A stretch of 64,000 bases of DNA, taken from contig NZ_FOZE01000002.1 of NCBI RefSeq assembly GCF_900113225.1, positions 62,001-126,000 on the forward strand. The letters are read 5' to 3'. This DNA comes from Mitsuaria sp. PDC51. Its GTDB lineage: Bacteria > Pseudomonadota > Gammaproteobacteria > Burkholderiales > Burkholderiaceae_C. The position numbers were made by a program, and so were the translations under genes. Shown here one piece after another: positions 52,716 to 61,240 of the stretch. The notes beneath the pieces were generated by a model. It was not told the origin of the DNA and did not search any database. It was given only the letters and a program-made list of their open reading frames with translations. Numbering within the stretch: the first letter of the stretch is position 1; each line of letters starts with the position of its first letter.

Positions 52716-53747
52716 TCAGGCGTCGCGGGCCAGCGCGCGCTCGCGGATCGCCTCGAAATCGCGCGGCCGCGGATGCAGGTCGAGCCGGCGCCCGGCGCTG
52801 ACGATCTGGCTCGGCACCGCGTGGCCGATCAGCGCCGGCAGGCGCCTGGCCGCGGCGATCAGGCGCGGCAGGTCCACGCCGGTGTCGCAGCCCATGCACT
52901 GCAGCGCATGCACGATCTCCTCGGTGCAGACGTTGCCGGTCGCGCCCGGCGCGTAGGGACAGCCGCCCAGCCCGCCCAGCGACGCGTCGAAGCGGTCCGC
53001 GCCTGCGTCCATCGCGGCGATCACGTTGGCCAGGCCCATGCCGCGCGTGTTGTGGAAGTGCAGCGTCAACTCGGTGGCGGGCCAGCGCTCGCGGAAGGCC
53101 CGCACCAGCGCGACGACCTGCGTCGGGTACGCCATGCCGGTGGTGTCGCACAGCGTCACGCCGCGCGCGCCGAGCTGCTCGATGAAATGGCCGCACCAGC
53201 CCAGCACCGTCTGGACCGGCACGTCGCCCTCCATCGGGCAACCGAAGGCGCAGGACAGCGACACGTTCACCGCGGTCCCGGCCCGATGCGCCATCGCGGC
53301 GACCTCGGCCAGCCCGGCGAAGGACTGCGCGCGCGTCATGCGCAGGTTGGCCAGGTTGTGGCTCTCGCTGGCGGACATCACCAGGTTGAGCTCGTCGGCG
53401 CGCGCCTCGATCGCGCGCTCGGCGCCGCGGACGTTGGGCACCAGCACCGTGTAGACCACGCCCGGCCGGCGGGTGATGCCGCGCATCACCTCGGACGCGT
53501 CGGCGAGCACTGGAATGGCCTTGGGCGAGACGAAGGCGGTGACCTCGATCTTGGCCAGGCCCGCCTCGGACAGCGCGTCGACCAGCGCGATCTTGTCGGC
53601 CGTGGGCACGAAGACGGCCTCGGCCTGCAGGCCGTCGCGGGTGCCGACGTCCTGCATGAAGACGCGACGCCCGGCGCCGGTCCAGACATCGGACGGTGAG
53701 CGCGGCACACCCGTGCCGGTGGAGGCGGAAGCGTTGGAAGCGGTCAT
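52716..53747 (-). CDS. HMG-CoA lyase family protein
   Basis: A 343-residue DRE-TIM barrel lyase. The catalytic motif VGTRDGLQ is at 34-41 (Arg37, Asp38), metal ligands are in TLHFHNTRG (His230, His232), and the HMG-CoA-lyase signature GGLGGCPYAPGATGNV holds Cys263. It should cleave a 3-hydroxy-3-methyl acyl-CoA: HMG-CoA to acetyl-CoA plus acetoacetate, or a related substrate. It lies ten bases after the CaiB-type CoA-transferase gene, so the pair can activate and split an imported acid. ATG 53747 follows GAGGG. Confidence 0.9.
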   Translation of the reverse strand: MTASNASASTGTGVPRSPSDVWTGAGRRVFMQDVGTRDGLQAEAVFVPTADKIALVDALSEAGLAKIEVTAFVSPKAIPVLADASEVMRGITRRPGVVYTVLVPNVRGAERAIEARADELNLVMSASESHNLANLRMTRAQSFAGLAEVAAMAHRAGTAVNVSLSCAFGCPMEGDVPVQTVLGWCGHFIEQLGARGVTLCDTTGMAYPTQVVALVRAFRERWPATELTLHFHNTRGMGLANVIAAMDAGADRFDASLGGLGGCPYAPGATGNVCTEEIVHALQCMGCDTGVDLPRLIAAARRLPALIGHAVPSQIVSAGRRLDLHPRPRDFEAIRERALARDA

Positions 53748-53757
53748 GGGGGCGCCC

Positions 53758-54954
53758 TCAGGAAACGATCTTGCGCTCACGCAATGCGGCGATCTGCTCG
53801 GCGGTGAGGCCGATCTCGCGCAGCACCTCGTCGGTGTCGCCGCCCAGCCGCGGCGCGGCGCGGCGCACCGCGCCGGGCGTGCCCATCAGCTTGGGCACGA
53901 TGCCCGGCACGTCGATCTCATGACCGTCGCGGGTGGGCTGGCGCAGGATCATGTCGCGGGCCCGGAAGTGCGGGTCCTCGACGATGTCCTTGGCGGTGTA
54001 GACGCGGCCCGCGGGCACGCTGGCCTCGGCCAGCGGCGCCAGCACCTGCTCGACGGTGCGCGTCGCTGCCCAGGCGCCGATCGCGGCGTCGATCTCCTCG
54101 ACGCGCGCGACGCGGCCGGCGTTGTTGGCCAGCGCCTCGTCCCGGGCCAGATCCTCGCGGCCGATCACCTGCATCAGCCGCTTGAAGATCGAATCGCCAT
54201 TGCCGGCGATCAGCACGACGCCATCGGCGCAGGCATAGGCATTGGACGGCGCGATGCCTGGCAGCGCCGAGCCCGCCGGGCCGCGCACGGCGCCGAAGGC
54301 GCTGTACTCGGGGATCAGGCTCTCCATCACGTTGAGGACCGCCTCGGTCAGGGCCACGTCGATGACCTGGCCGCGGCCGCCATTGACCTTGCGGTGGTAC
54401 AGCGCCGTCAGGACCCCGATCGTGCCGTGCAGCGCGGCCAGCGTGTCGCCGATCGAGATGCCGCAGCGCACCGGCACGCGGCCGGGTTCACCGGTCAGGT
54501 GGCGCAGGCCGCCCATCGCCTCGCCGATCATCCCGAAGCCGGGCAGGTCGCGGTACGGGCCGGTCTGGCCGTAGCCGCTGATGCGCAACATGATCAGGCC
54601 CGGGTTGGTCTTCGCGAGGTCCTCGTAGGACATGCCCCAGCCCTCGAGCGTGCCGGGGCGGAAGTTTTCGATCAGCACGTCGGCCTCGGCGATCAGCTGC
54701 CGGGCGATATCCTGGCCGTCCGCCTGGCGCAGGTCGAGCGCGATCGAGCGCTTGTTGCGCGACTGGACCTGCCACCACACCGAGGTGCCGTCCTGGATCA
54801 TTCGCCAGTTGCGCAGCGGGTCGCCGCTGCCGGGGGCCTCGATCTTCACCACATCGGCGCCGAAATCGCCCAGCGTCTTGCCGGCGAACGGGCCGGCGAT
54901 CAACTGGCCCATCTCGACGACGCGCAATCCTTGCAGCGCCTGCAGTCCTTCCAT
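53758..54954 (-). CDS. CaiB/BaiF family (class III) CoA-transferase
   Basis: A 398-residue CoA-transferase. GLRVVEMGQLIAGPFAGKTL, DFGADVVKIEAPGSGDPLR and VLIENFRPGTLEGWG are family hallmarks; the catalytic aspartate is Asp170 in GISIGDTLAALHG. It moves CoA from a donor such as succinyl-CoA to a carboxylic acid, here likely the acid whose CoA ester the adjacent lyase cleaves (for example 3-hydroxy-3-methylglutarate or citramalate; inference). AGGAGGG precedes ATG 54954. It is first in the operon, 133 bases after a LysR gene on the same strand. Confidence 0.92.
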   Translation of the reverse strand: MEGLQALQGLRVVEMGQLIAGPFAGKTLGDFGADVVKIEAPGSGDPLRNWRMIQDGTSVWWQVQSRNKRSIALDLRQADGQDIARQLIAEADVLIENFRPGTLEGWGMSYEDLAKTNPGLIMLRISGYGQTGPYRDLPGFGMIGEAMGGLRHLTGEPGRVPVRCGISIGDTLAALHGTIGVLTALYHRKVNGGRGQVIDVALTEAVLNVMESLIPEYSAFGAVRGPAGSALPGIAPSNAYACADGVVLIAGNGDSIFKRLMQVIGREDLARDEALANNAGRVARVEEIDAAIGAWAATRTVEQVLAPLAEASVPAGRVYTAKDIVEDPHFRARDMILRQPTRDGHEIDVPGIVPKLMGTPGAVRRAAPRLGGDTDEVLREIGLTAEQIAALRERKIVS

Positions 54955-55087
54955 GGCTCGTGCCCTCCTGGTCCTGGTGATGGAGGCGCATTCTGGGAAT
55001 GCACGCCCCTGAGCGGAAGGCGGGAGTCGCGGCGGCTGCTTTCGCGGGTCGCGAAAGCGGACCGGGGTTCACCCTCGGGCGAGGGTC

Positions 55088-55978
55088 TCAGGAACAGAGA
55101 TGGTCGATGAACACGCGCACATGGCGCGGCAAGCCGTCGAGGTCACGCACGCCGATCAGCAGCCGGCGATCGGACCAGGGCTCGTCGAGCGCGACGCGGC
55201 GCAGGTCCAGCGGCTTGAGCAGCGGCTCGACCGCCACGTCCGGCAGCACCGCGATGCCCATGCCCGCCGCCACCATCCGGCACATCGCGTCGAAGCTGCG
55301 GACCTGGATGCGGTTCTTCAGGCGCCGGCCCAGGGTTTCGGTCTCCATCTCCAGCCGCTTGTGCAGCGAGGTGGCCTTGGCCAGCGTCACGAAGTCGTAC
55401 TCGACCGCCTGCGCCCAGCGCACCGCCTTGCGGCGGGCCAGCGGATGGCCGGCCGGCGCCACCAGCACCAGCCGGTCCTGGCGGTAGTTCAGGACATGCA
55501 GCCCGAGCGCCGGCGTGCGGTCCGCGAAGATGCCCAGGTCGGCGCGGCCATCGAGCACGGCCACCACGATCTCGTGGCTGTCCGCCTCCTCCAGCTCGAT
55601 GCGGATGCGCGGGTTGTCGCGCACGAAACCCGAGACCTGCGCCGGCAGGAACTGCGTCACCGCCGAGGTGTTGGCCCACAGCCGCACCACGCCGGTCAGG
55701 CCCGACGCGTAGTCCGACAGGTCGGCCGTCATCTGGTCCACGTCGCTGAGGATGCGCTGCGCATGGCGCTGCAGCGCCAGCCCGGCCTCGGTCAGGGAAA
55801 CGCCGCGCGAGTGCCGCTCCAGCAGCGTCGTGCCCAGCGCGTGTTCCAGGTCGCTCAAGCGCTTGCTGGCCGCGCCGACCGCCAGCGCGGCCAGCGCCGC
55901 GGCCCGGCTGATGCTGCCGGTGCGCGCCACCAGGGCGAAGAGCGACAGCGAGACGAGATCGACGCGATGCAGGTTCAT
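55088..55978 (-). CDS. LysR family transcriptional regulator
   Basis: A 296-residue LysR regulator with helix-turn-helix SLFALVARTGSISRAAALAA plus ASKRLSDLEHALGTTLLERH and a substrate-binding-like effector domain. Unlike most LysR regulators it points the same way as the operon it precedes (CoA-transferase, lyase, Bug receptor), which it probably controls. The start may be ATG 55978 (MNLHRVDL) or ATG 55996, six codons longer; neither has a good ribosome-binding site. It is divergent from glrK. Confidence 0.88.
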   Translation of the reverse strand: MNLHRVDLVSLSLFALVARTGSISRAAALAALAVGAASKRLSDLEHALGTTLLERHSRGVSLTEAGLALQRHAQRILSDVDQMTADLSDYASGLTGVVRLWANTSAVTQFLPAQVSGFVRDNPRIRIELEEADSHEIVVAVLDGRADLGIFADRTPALGLHVLNYRQDRLVLVAPAGHPLARRKAVRWAQAVEYDFVTLAKATSLHKRLEMETETLGRRLKNRIQVRSFDAMCRMVAAGMGIAVLPDVAVEPLLKPLDLRRVALDEPWSDRRLLIGVRDLDGLPRHVRVFIDHLCS

Positions 55979-56055
55979 GGCCGCCGGAGTATCCATCCGT
56001 ATCCGCCGCCCCGGCTGGCGCGGGGAGCGCGGGGCCGCCGCTAACATGCCGGCCG

Positions 56056-57516
56056 ATGTTCAGCCTCCACCACATGTCCTTCCGCCAGATGCTGCTGATC
56101 GGCTTCCTGTCGATCGCGGGCCTGCTCGCCGCCGCGTCGCTGGGCGGACTGCTGACGCTGGAGCGGCTGACGATGCAGAGCCGCGAGGCCGTCGTGCGCG
56201 CCGCCCGCATGAGCGGCCAGGTGCAGCAGCTCGGCGATCGCGGCGTCAGCATGGAGCGCGCCGCGCGCCAGTACGCGGTGCTGGAGGACCAGGCGCTGCG
56301 CAGGCGCTTCGAGGAGGATGCCGACGATGCCGAGCATGTGCTGGGCCTGCTGCGCGCGCAGGGGCTGACGCCGGCGCCGCTGGAGGCGTGGAAAGCCAAG
56401 CTCGACGAGATCCGCGCGCTGATGGACAGCCCGCGCGCCCTCCCCGCCAACGCGCGCAGGCGCGAGACCGAGCTGATGACGCGTTTCCGCGAGCTCGGCG
56501 GCCTGACCGGCGGCCTGGCCGAGGACGTCCGCCGCCATGCCGAGACCAGCAACCGCGTGCTGCAGGACAAGCTCGAGAACGGCCGCGTGCTGCTCGGTCA
56601 GCAGGTCCTCGGCGCGATCGCCGTGGCGGCGCTGCTGTCGCTGGTGTTCGGCATCTTCCTGACCCGCCCGCTGCGCCGCCTGGAGCGCGCCATCGCCGGC
56701 CTGGGCGAGAACCGCCTGGACGACCGCATCGAGATCCCCGGCCCGGCCGACCTGCGCTCGCTGGGCCAGCGGCTGGACTGGCTGCGCCTGCGGCTGGCCG
56801 AGCTCGATGCCGACAAGGCGCGTTTCCTGCGGCATGTCTCGCATGAGCTCAAGACGCCGCTGGCCGCGCTGCGCGAGGGCACCGCGCTGCTCGAGGACGA
56901 GGTCGCCGGGCCGCTGAACGACAAGCAGAAGGAAGTCGCCCGCATCCTGCGCGACAACACCGCCGTGCTGCAGCGCCAGATCGAGGACCTGCTGCGCTTC
57001 AATGCCGCGGCCTTCGAGGCCCGCGACCTCAAGCCGCAGCGCACCGAGCTGGTGTCCCTGATCCAGGGCACGATCGACCACCAGCGCCTGCAGTGGCAGG
57101 CACGCGGATTGCAAGTGCGCCTGTCCGGCGGCCCGCTCGAAGCGGAGGTCGACCCGGCCAAGATCGCGGCCGCGGTCGGCAACCTGCTCTCCAATGCGAT
57201 ACGCTTCGCCCCGCCCGGCGGCCACGTCGACATCGACCTCGCGCGCCAGGGCGGCCAGCTCACCATCGACTTGCGCGACGACGGCCCGGGCGTCGCGCCG
57301 GCGGACCAGGCCCGCATCTTCGAGCCCTTCTATCGCGGCGAGCGCCAGCCCGACGATGCCCTCAAGGGCACCGGCATCGGCCTGTCCATCGTCACCGAAT
57401 ACATCGCCGCCCATGGCGGTCACATCGACCTGCTGCCCGCCGACCAGGGCGCACATTTCAGAATCACGCTGCCATGCGCCCACACGCCACGGTCCCTGAA
57501 GTCCCTCACCGCCTGA
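56056..57516 (+). CDS. glrK: sensor histidine kinase GlrK/QseE-like
   Basis: A 486-residue inner-membrane kinase. TM1 (about 10-33) and TM2 (about 188-210) flank a helical periplasmic domain of about 150 residues. HAMP follows (RPLRRLERAIAGLG), then HisKA with FLRHVSHELKTPLAALREG (His263) and a HATPase domain with NLLSNAIRFAPPGGHV and GTGIGLSIVTEYIAAHGG. The order kinase, QseG-like lipoprotein, NtrC-type regulator identifies GlrK (QseE), the envelope-stress sensor of the GlrKR system. It starts 78 bases from the divergent LysR gene. Confidence 0.9.
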   Translation: MFSLHHMSFRQMLLIGFLSIAGLLAAASLGGLLTLERLTMQSREAVVRAARMSGQVQQLGDRGVSMERAARQYAVLEDQALRRRFEEDADDAEHVLGLLRAQGLTPAPLEAWKAKLDEIRALMDSPRALPANARRRETELMTRFRELGGLTGGLAEDVRRHAETSNRVLQDKLENGRVLLGQQVLGAIAVAALLSLVFGIFLTRPLRRLERAIAGLGENRLDDRIEIPGPADLRSLGQRLDWLRLRLAELDADKARFLRHVSHELKTPLAALREGTALLEDEVAGPLNDKQKEVARILRDNTAVLQRQIEDLLRFNAAAFEARDLKPQRTELVSLIQGTIDHQRLQWQARGLQVRLSGGPLEAEVDPAKIAAAVGNLLSNAIRFAPPGGHVDIDLARQGGQLTIDLRDDGPGVAPADQARIFEPFYRGERQPDDALKGTGIGLSIVTEYIAAHGGHIDLLPADQGAHFRITLPCAHTPRSLKSLTA

Positions 57517-58079
57517 CCGCGCGGCCACCCGTCCCGCTTGCCGCCGTCGCCGCGGTGGCGGTGGCCCTGCTCGCGGCGGGCTGCGCGCAGCAGCCGCCCC
57601 GCACCATCGTCAAGGAGGTCCGCGTCGAGGTGCCGGTGCAGGTGCCCGTCGTGGCGCCCACCGACAACGCGGCGCGCATCGTGCTCAATGCCAACGACCG
57701 CCTTCGCCAGCTCAGCCCGCTCGAGCTGGGCCAGGAAGTCGCGCCGCGCGACGATGCCACGCTGCCGCCCGGCAACGCGGTGCAGCTGGCGCTGGCGCTG
57801 ATGTTCAGCCACAACAACGGCGAAACCTTCCGCGCCCAGACCCTGCTCGACCAGGTGCTGCGCGACGCCCGGCCCGAGGCCAACGAATGGCGCCCCATCG
57901 CCCAGTTCCTCGCCGACCGCGTCGCCGAGCAGCGGCGCATGGAAGGCGAGCTCGAGAAAACCAAGCAGGTCCGCGACGACCTGCAACGGCGGCTCGACGA
58001 AGCCAACCGCAAGCTCGAGGCGCTCAAGGCGATCGAACGCAGCCTCGGTGGGCCGCGTTCGGCGCTCGACAAGCCATGA
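57474..58079 (+). CDS. qseG: QseG-like lipoprotein
   Basis: A 201-residue predicted lipoprotein. The signal peptide ends in a lipobox LLAAGC with Cys37. The mature part has VKEVRVEVPVQVPVVAPTDN and a C-terminal coiled coil (RRMEGELEKTKQVRDDLQRR). In enterobacteria QseG is an outer-membrane lipoprotein between glrK and glrR that activates GlrK; position and type match here though sequence similarity is unverified. Its start lies inside the end of glrK (43-base overlap), indicating coupling. Confidence 0.8.
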   Translation: MRPHATVPEVPHRLTARPPVPLAAVAAVAVALLAAGCAQQPPRTIVKEVRVEVPVQVPVVAPTDNAARIVLNANDRLRQLSPLELGQEVAPRDDATLPPGNAVQLALALMFSHNNGETFRAQTLLDQVLRDARPEANEWRPIAQFLADRVAEQRRMEGELEKTKQVRDDLQRRLDEANRKLEALKAIERSLGGPRSALDKP

Positions 58080-58113
58080 GCGAAGAGCAGGGCCGCTCCT
58101 CGGAGGCAAGCGC

Positions 58114-59475
58114 ATGAGCGCAGGCGCGCGACTCCTCATCGTCGACGACGACGCCGACCTGCTGAAGCTGCTGTCGATGCGGCTGGAGGCGGCCGGCTAC
58201 GACGTCACCGCCGTGGGCAGCGCCGAGGCCGCGCTGGCGCAGATGGACGTGCAACGCCCCGCGCTGGTGCTCAGCGACGTGCAGCTGCCCGGCATGGACG
58301 GCCTGGCGCTGTTCAACACCATCCGCGAGCGCCACCCCGCGCTGCCGGTGATCCTGCTGACCGCGCACGGCACCATCCCGGACGCGGTCGCCGCCACCGC
58401 GCAGGGCGTCTACACCTACCTGACCAAGCCCTTCGACGGTCGCGCCCTGCTGGACACCATCGCGCAAGCCCTGACCCTCACCGCGGTCCACCAGGACGAC
58501 AGCCCCGACCAGGCCTGGCGCGAGTCCATCGTCAGCCGCTCCAACGTGATGGCCGAGGTGCTGGCCGAGGCGCGCCTGGTCGCGGCCTCGCAGGCTCCGG
58601 TGCTGATCCGCGGCGAGAGCGGCTCCGGCAAGGAGCTGCTGGCCCGCGCGATCCATGCCGCCAGCCCGCGCGCCAAGCGGCCCTTCGTTGCCGTCAACTG
58701 TGGCGCGATCCCGGAGCCGCTGCTCGAATCGGAACTGTTCGGCCACGTCAAGGGCGCCTTCACCGGCGCGCTGGCCAACCACCGCGGCCTCTTCCAGGCC
58801 GCCGACGGCGGCACGCTGCTGCTGGACGAGATCGGCGACATGCCGCTGCCGCTGCAGGTCAAGCTGCTGCGCGTGCTGCAGGAACACCAGGTGCGCCCGG
58901 TCGGCGCCAGCGCATCGGTGCCGATCGACGTGCGCATCCTGTCGGCCACCCACCGCGACCTGGAGGCCGCGCTCGCCGAAGGCCAATTCCGCGAGGACCT
59001 CTATTACCGGCTCAACGTCGTCAGCCTGACGCTGCCCAGCCTGGCCGAGCGCCGCGAGGACATCCCGCTGCTCGCGCAGCACTTCCTGCAGAAGCTCGCG
59101 CTGAAGTACGACAAGCGCCTCAACGGCTTCGCGCCCGACGCGCTCAAGGCGCTCACGATGGCCTCCTGGCCGGGCAACGTGCGCCAGCTCCACAACGTCG
59201 TCGAGCAGGTGAGCGCGCTGGCGACCTCGCCGCTGATCCCGCTCTCGCTGGTGCAGCGCGCGCTGCGCTCGCCCAGCGTCGAAGTACTTCCTTACGCGGA
59301 GGCGCGACAGCGTTTCGAGCGGGAGTACCTGGTCGGCCTGCTCAAGCTCACCGACGGCAACGTCGCCGATGCCGCGCGGCTCGCCGACCGCAACCGGACC
59401 GAGTTCTACCGCTTGCTGCAGCGCAACGGACTGGAGCCCTCGATGTTCCGGTCCGAAGGACCTGTCGCCGAATAG
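58114..59475 (+). CDS. glrR: sigma-54-dependent response regulator GlrR/QseF-like
   Basis: A 453-residue NtrC-type activator. The receiver domain has Asp55 in [13 protein letters not shown] and TYLTKPFDG; the AAA+ domain has Walker A GESGSGKE (167-174), the sigma-54 contact loop GAFTGA (214-219) and [18 protein letters not shown]; the C-terminus is a Fis-type helix-turn-helix ([20 protein letters not shown]). It should activate sigma-54 promoters when phosphorylated by GlrK. One such promoter, with GlrR-box-like sites, lies directly downstream before opgG. CGGAGG precedes ATG 58114. Confidence 0.94.
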   Translation: MSAGARLLIVDDDADLLKLLSMRLEAAGYDVTAVGSAEAALAQMDVQRPALVLSDVQLPGMDGLALFNTIRERHPALPVILLTAHGTIPDAVAATAQGVYTYLTKPFDGRALLDTIAQALTLTAVHQDDSPDQAWRESIVSRSNVMAEVLAEARLVAASQAPVLIRGESGSGKELLARAIHAASPRAKRPFVAVNCGAIPEPLLESELFGHVKGAFTGALANHRGLFQAADGGTLLLDEIGDMPLPLQVKLLRVLQEHQVRPVGASASVPIDVRILSATHRDLEAALAEGQFREDLYYRLNVVSLTLPSLAERREDIPLLAQHFLQKLALKYDKRLNGFAPDALKALTMASWPGNVRQLHNVVEQVSALATSPLIPLSLVQRALRSPSVEVLPYAEARQRFEREYLVGLLKLTDGNVADAARLADRNRTEFYRLLQRNGLEPSMFRSEGPVAE

Positions 59476-59480
59476 CGACA
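59463..59480. promoter_or_regulatory. GlrR-box-like site 1
   Basis: TGTCGCCGAATAGCGACA fits TGTC-N10-GACA exactly, the motif described for GlrR at the enterobacterial glmY promoter (recalled knowledge). It overlaps the last codons of glrR and lies about 140 bases upstream of the sigma-54 promoter of opgG. Confidence 0.65.
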
Positions 59481-59527
59481 AGAAAATTCATTCAAAATCA
59501 ACAACTTGCAGAAAAACCCACCGTCAG

Positions 59528-59545
59528 CGTCGCCGCCCGGCGACA
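59528..59545. promoter_or_regulatory. GlrR-box-like site 2
   Basis: CGTC-N10-GACA, one mismatch from site 1's pattern. Its inner core GTCGC-N6-GCGAC is the same as in site 1, and centres are 65 bases apart, close to six helical turns. Both sites are followed by AGAAAATTCA/GAAAATTCA. Confidence 0.6.
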
Positions 59546-59609
59546 GAAAATTCACGGTGCGGCAGCGCACAAAACGCGTAAGTTGTTGATCTGAAAGAGA
59601 AATCGCCGG

Positions 59610-59625
59610 TGGCACGGGCCTTGCA
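59610..59625 (+). promoter_or_regulatory. sigma-54 promoter of opgGH
   Basis: TGGCACGGGCCTTGCA matches the sigma-54 consensus TGGCACG-N4-TTGCW at every defined position (GG at 59611-59612, GC at 59623-59624). The predicted start is near 59636, only about four bases before the opgG ATG at 59640. Confidence 0.88.
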
Positions 59626-59639
59626 GAAAGGCCCGCCAC

Positions 59640-61229
59640 ATGCGAACTATTCACGCCCTCACCCCTCAGGCCCGCATCCCGGCGACCAGCGCTCGCCGCC
59701 AGGCTGACCAACGTCGGTGGATCGGATCGTTCATCGGGCTGGCCGTCGGCGCCGCCCTGCTGGCCGCGGCCTCCGCCGCCCAGGCCTTCGGCTTCGACGA
59801 GATCGCCGAACGCGCCAAGGGGCTGGCGGCCAAGCCCTACGTCGCGCCGCCGGACAACCTGCCGGCCGAGCTCAAGCAGCTCAACTACGACCAGATGCGC
59901 GACATCCGCTTCAAGCCGGATCGCGCGCTGTGGCGCCAGGAGCGGCTGCCCTTCGAGCTGATGTTCTTCCACCTGGGCCACTACCAGACCCAGGCCGTGC
60001 GCATCAACGAGATCGTCGGCGGCCAGGCCCGGCCGGTCCCGTTCAAGCGCGAGGACTTCGACTACGGCAAGAACAGCCAGCTCTCGCCGGGCAAGTGGGG
60101 CGATGTCGGTTACGCCGGCTTCCGCGCGCATTACCACCTCAACAACGACAAGTACAAGGACGAGCTCGCCGTCTTCCTGGGCGCGAGCTACTTCCGCGTG
60201 CTGGGCGCCAACCAGCATTACGGGCTGTCGGCACGCGGCCTGGCCATCGACACGGTCGGCGGCAAGGGCGAGGAATTCCCGCGCTTCAGCGAGTTCTGGA
60301 TCGAGCGCCCCGGCGCCGACGCCAAGACGCTGACCGTGCATGCGCTGATGGACTCGCCCCGCGCCAGCGGTGCCTACACCTTCGTCATCAAGCCCGGCGC
60401 CGAGACCGTCGTCGAGACCCGCGTGCGCCTGTTCATGCGCGCCCCGGTGGCGACGCTGGCGCTGGCGCCGCTGACCTCGATGTACCTGTTCGGCGAGAAC
60501 CAGCCGCAGAAGGGCGACTTCCGGCCCGAGGTCCATGACAGCGACGGCCTGATGGTCGCCAGCAGCAGCGGCGAGTGGATCTGGCGCCCGCTGATCAATC
60601 CGAATGGCACGCTGACCACCTCGTTCACGCTGCCGGGCGTGAAGGGCTTCGGCCTGATGCAGCGCGACCGCCGCTTCTCCAGCTACGAGGACACCGAGGC
60701 CCGCTACGAGATGCGGCCCTCCGCCTGGGTCGAGCCCACCAGCGACTGGGGGCCGGGCCGGGTCGAGCTGATGTCGCTGCACACGCCCGACGAGACCCAC
60801 GACAACATCGTCGCCTACTGGGTCCCGGCGAAGCAGCCGGCCCCGGGCCAGCCGCTGGACTACTCGTACCGCCTGCACCTGCAGGGCGAGCAGCAGCAGC
60901 GTCCGCCCGGCGCCTGGGCGGTGCAGACCCGCACCGGCTACAGCTACGCCAAGCTCGACAAGAACGAGCAGCAGTTCATCGTCGACTTCGAAGGCCCGTC
61001 GCTGGCCGCGCTGCAGCCCGGCGCCGAGGTCAAGGCCATCGCCAGCACCAACGCCAACGGCGAGGTGACCGAGGTCAACGCCTATCCGAATCCGGTCACC
61101 GGCGGCTGGCGCATGGCCGTCCGCATCAAGCAGTTGCGCCCCGGTCAGTCGACCGAGCTGCGCGGCTTCCTCCAGACGAAGCAGCAGGTCCTCACCGAGA
61201 CCTGGAGCCTGATTCTTCCTCCCCAGTGA
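59640..61229 (+). CDS. opgG: periplasmic glucan biosynthesis protein G (MdoG/OpgG)
   Basis: A 529-residue periplasmic protein needed for osmoregulated periplasmic glucan synthesis. A signal peptide (about 27-49: GSFIGLAVGAALLAAASAA, cleavage near AQA) precedes FGFDEIAERAKGLAAKPYV, and LNYDQMRDIRFKPDRALWR, LGASYFRVLGANQHYGLSAR, YLFGENQPQKGDFRPEVHDS are all OpgG hallmarks. The start ATG 59640 is the only plausible one, since no GTG/TTG follows in frame before the signal peptide core. The SD-like AGAAAGG lies upstream of the predicted sigma-54 transcript start. opgH follows after 11 bases. Confidence 0.95.
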   Translation: MRTIHALTPQARIPATSARRQADQRRWIGSFIGLAVGAALLAAASAAQAFGFDEIAERAKGLAAKPYVAPPDNLPAELKQLNYDQMRDIRFKPDRALWRQERLPFELMFFHLGHYQTQAVRINEIVGGQARPVPFKREDFDYGKNSQLSPGKWGDVGYAGFRAHYHLNNDKYKDELAVFLGASYFRVLGANQHYGLSARGLAIDTVGGKGEEFPRFSEFWIERPGADAKTLTVHALMDSPRASGAYTFVIKPGAETVVETRVRLFMRAPVATLALAPLTSMYLFGENQPQKGDFRPEVHDSDGLMVASSSGEWIWRPLINPNGTLTTSFTLPGVKGFGLMQRDRRFSSYEDTEARYEMRPSAWVEPTSDWGPGRVELMSLHTPDETHDNIVAYWVPAKQPAPGQPLDYSYRLHLQGEQQQRPPGAWAVQTRTGYSYAKLDKNEQQFIVDFEGPSLAALQPGAEVKAIASTNANGEVTEVNAYPNPVTGGWRMAVRIKQLRPGQSTELRGFLQTKQQVLTETWSLILPPQ

Positions 61230-61240
61230 AGGAGCCCGAC

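Noticed and set aside
60575..61240. upstream extension of the opgH frame
   Set aside because: This part overlaps opgG in another frame; opgH has a strong AAGGAG and ATG at 61241.
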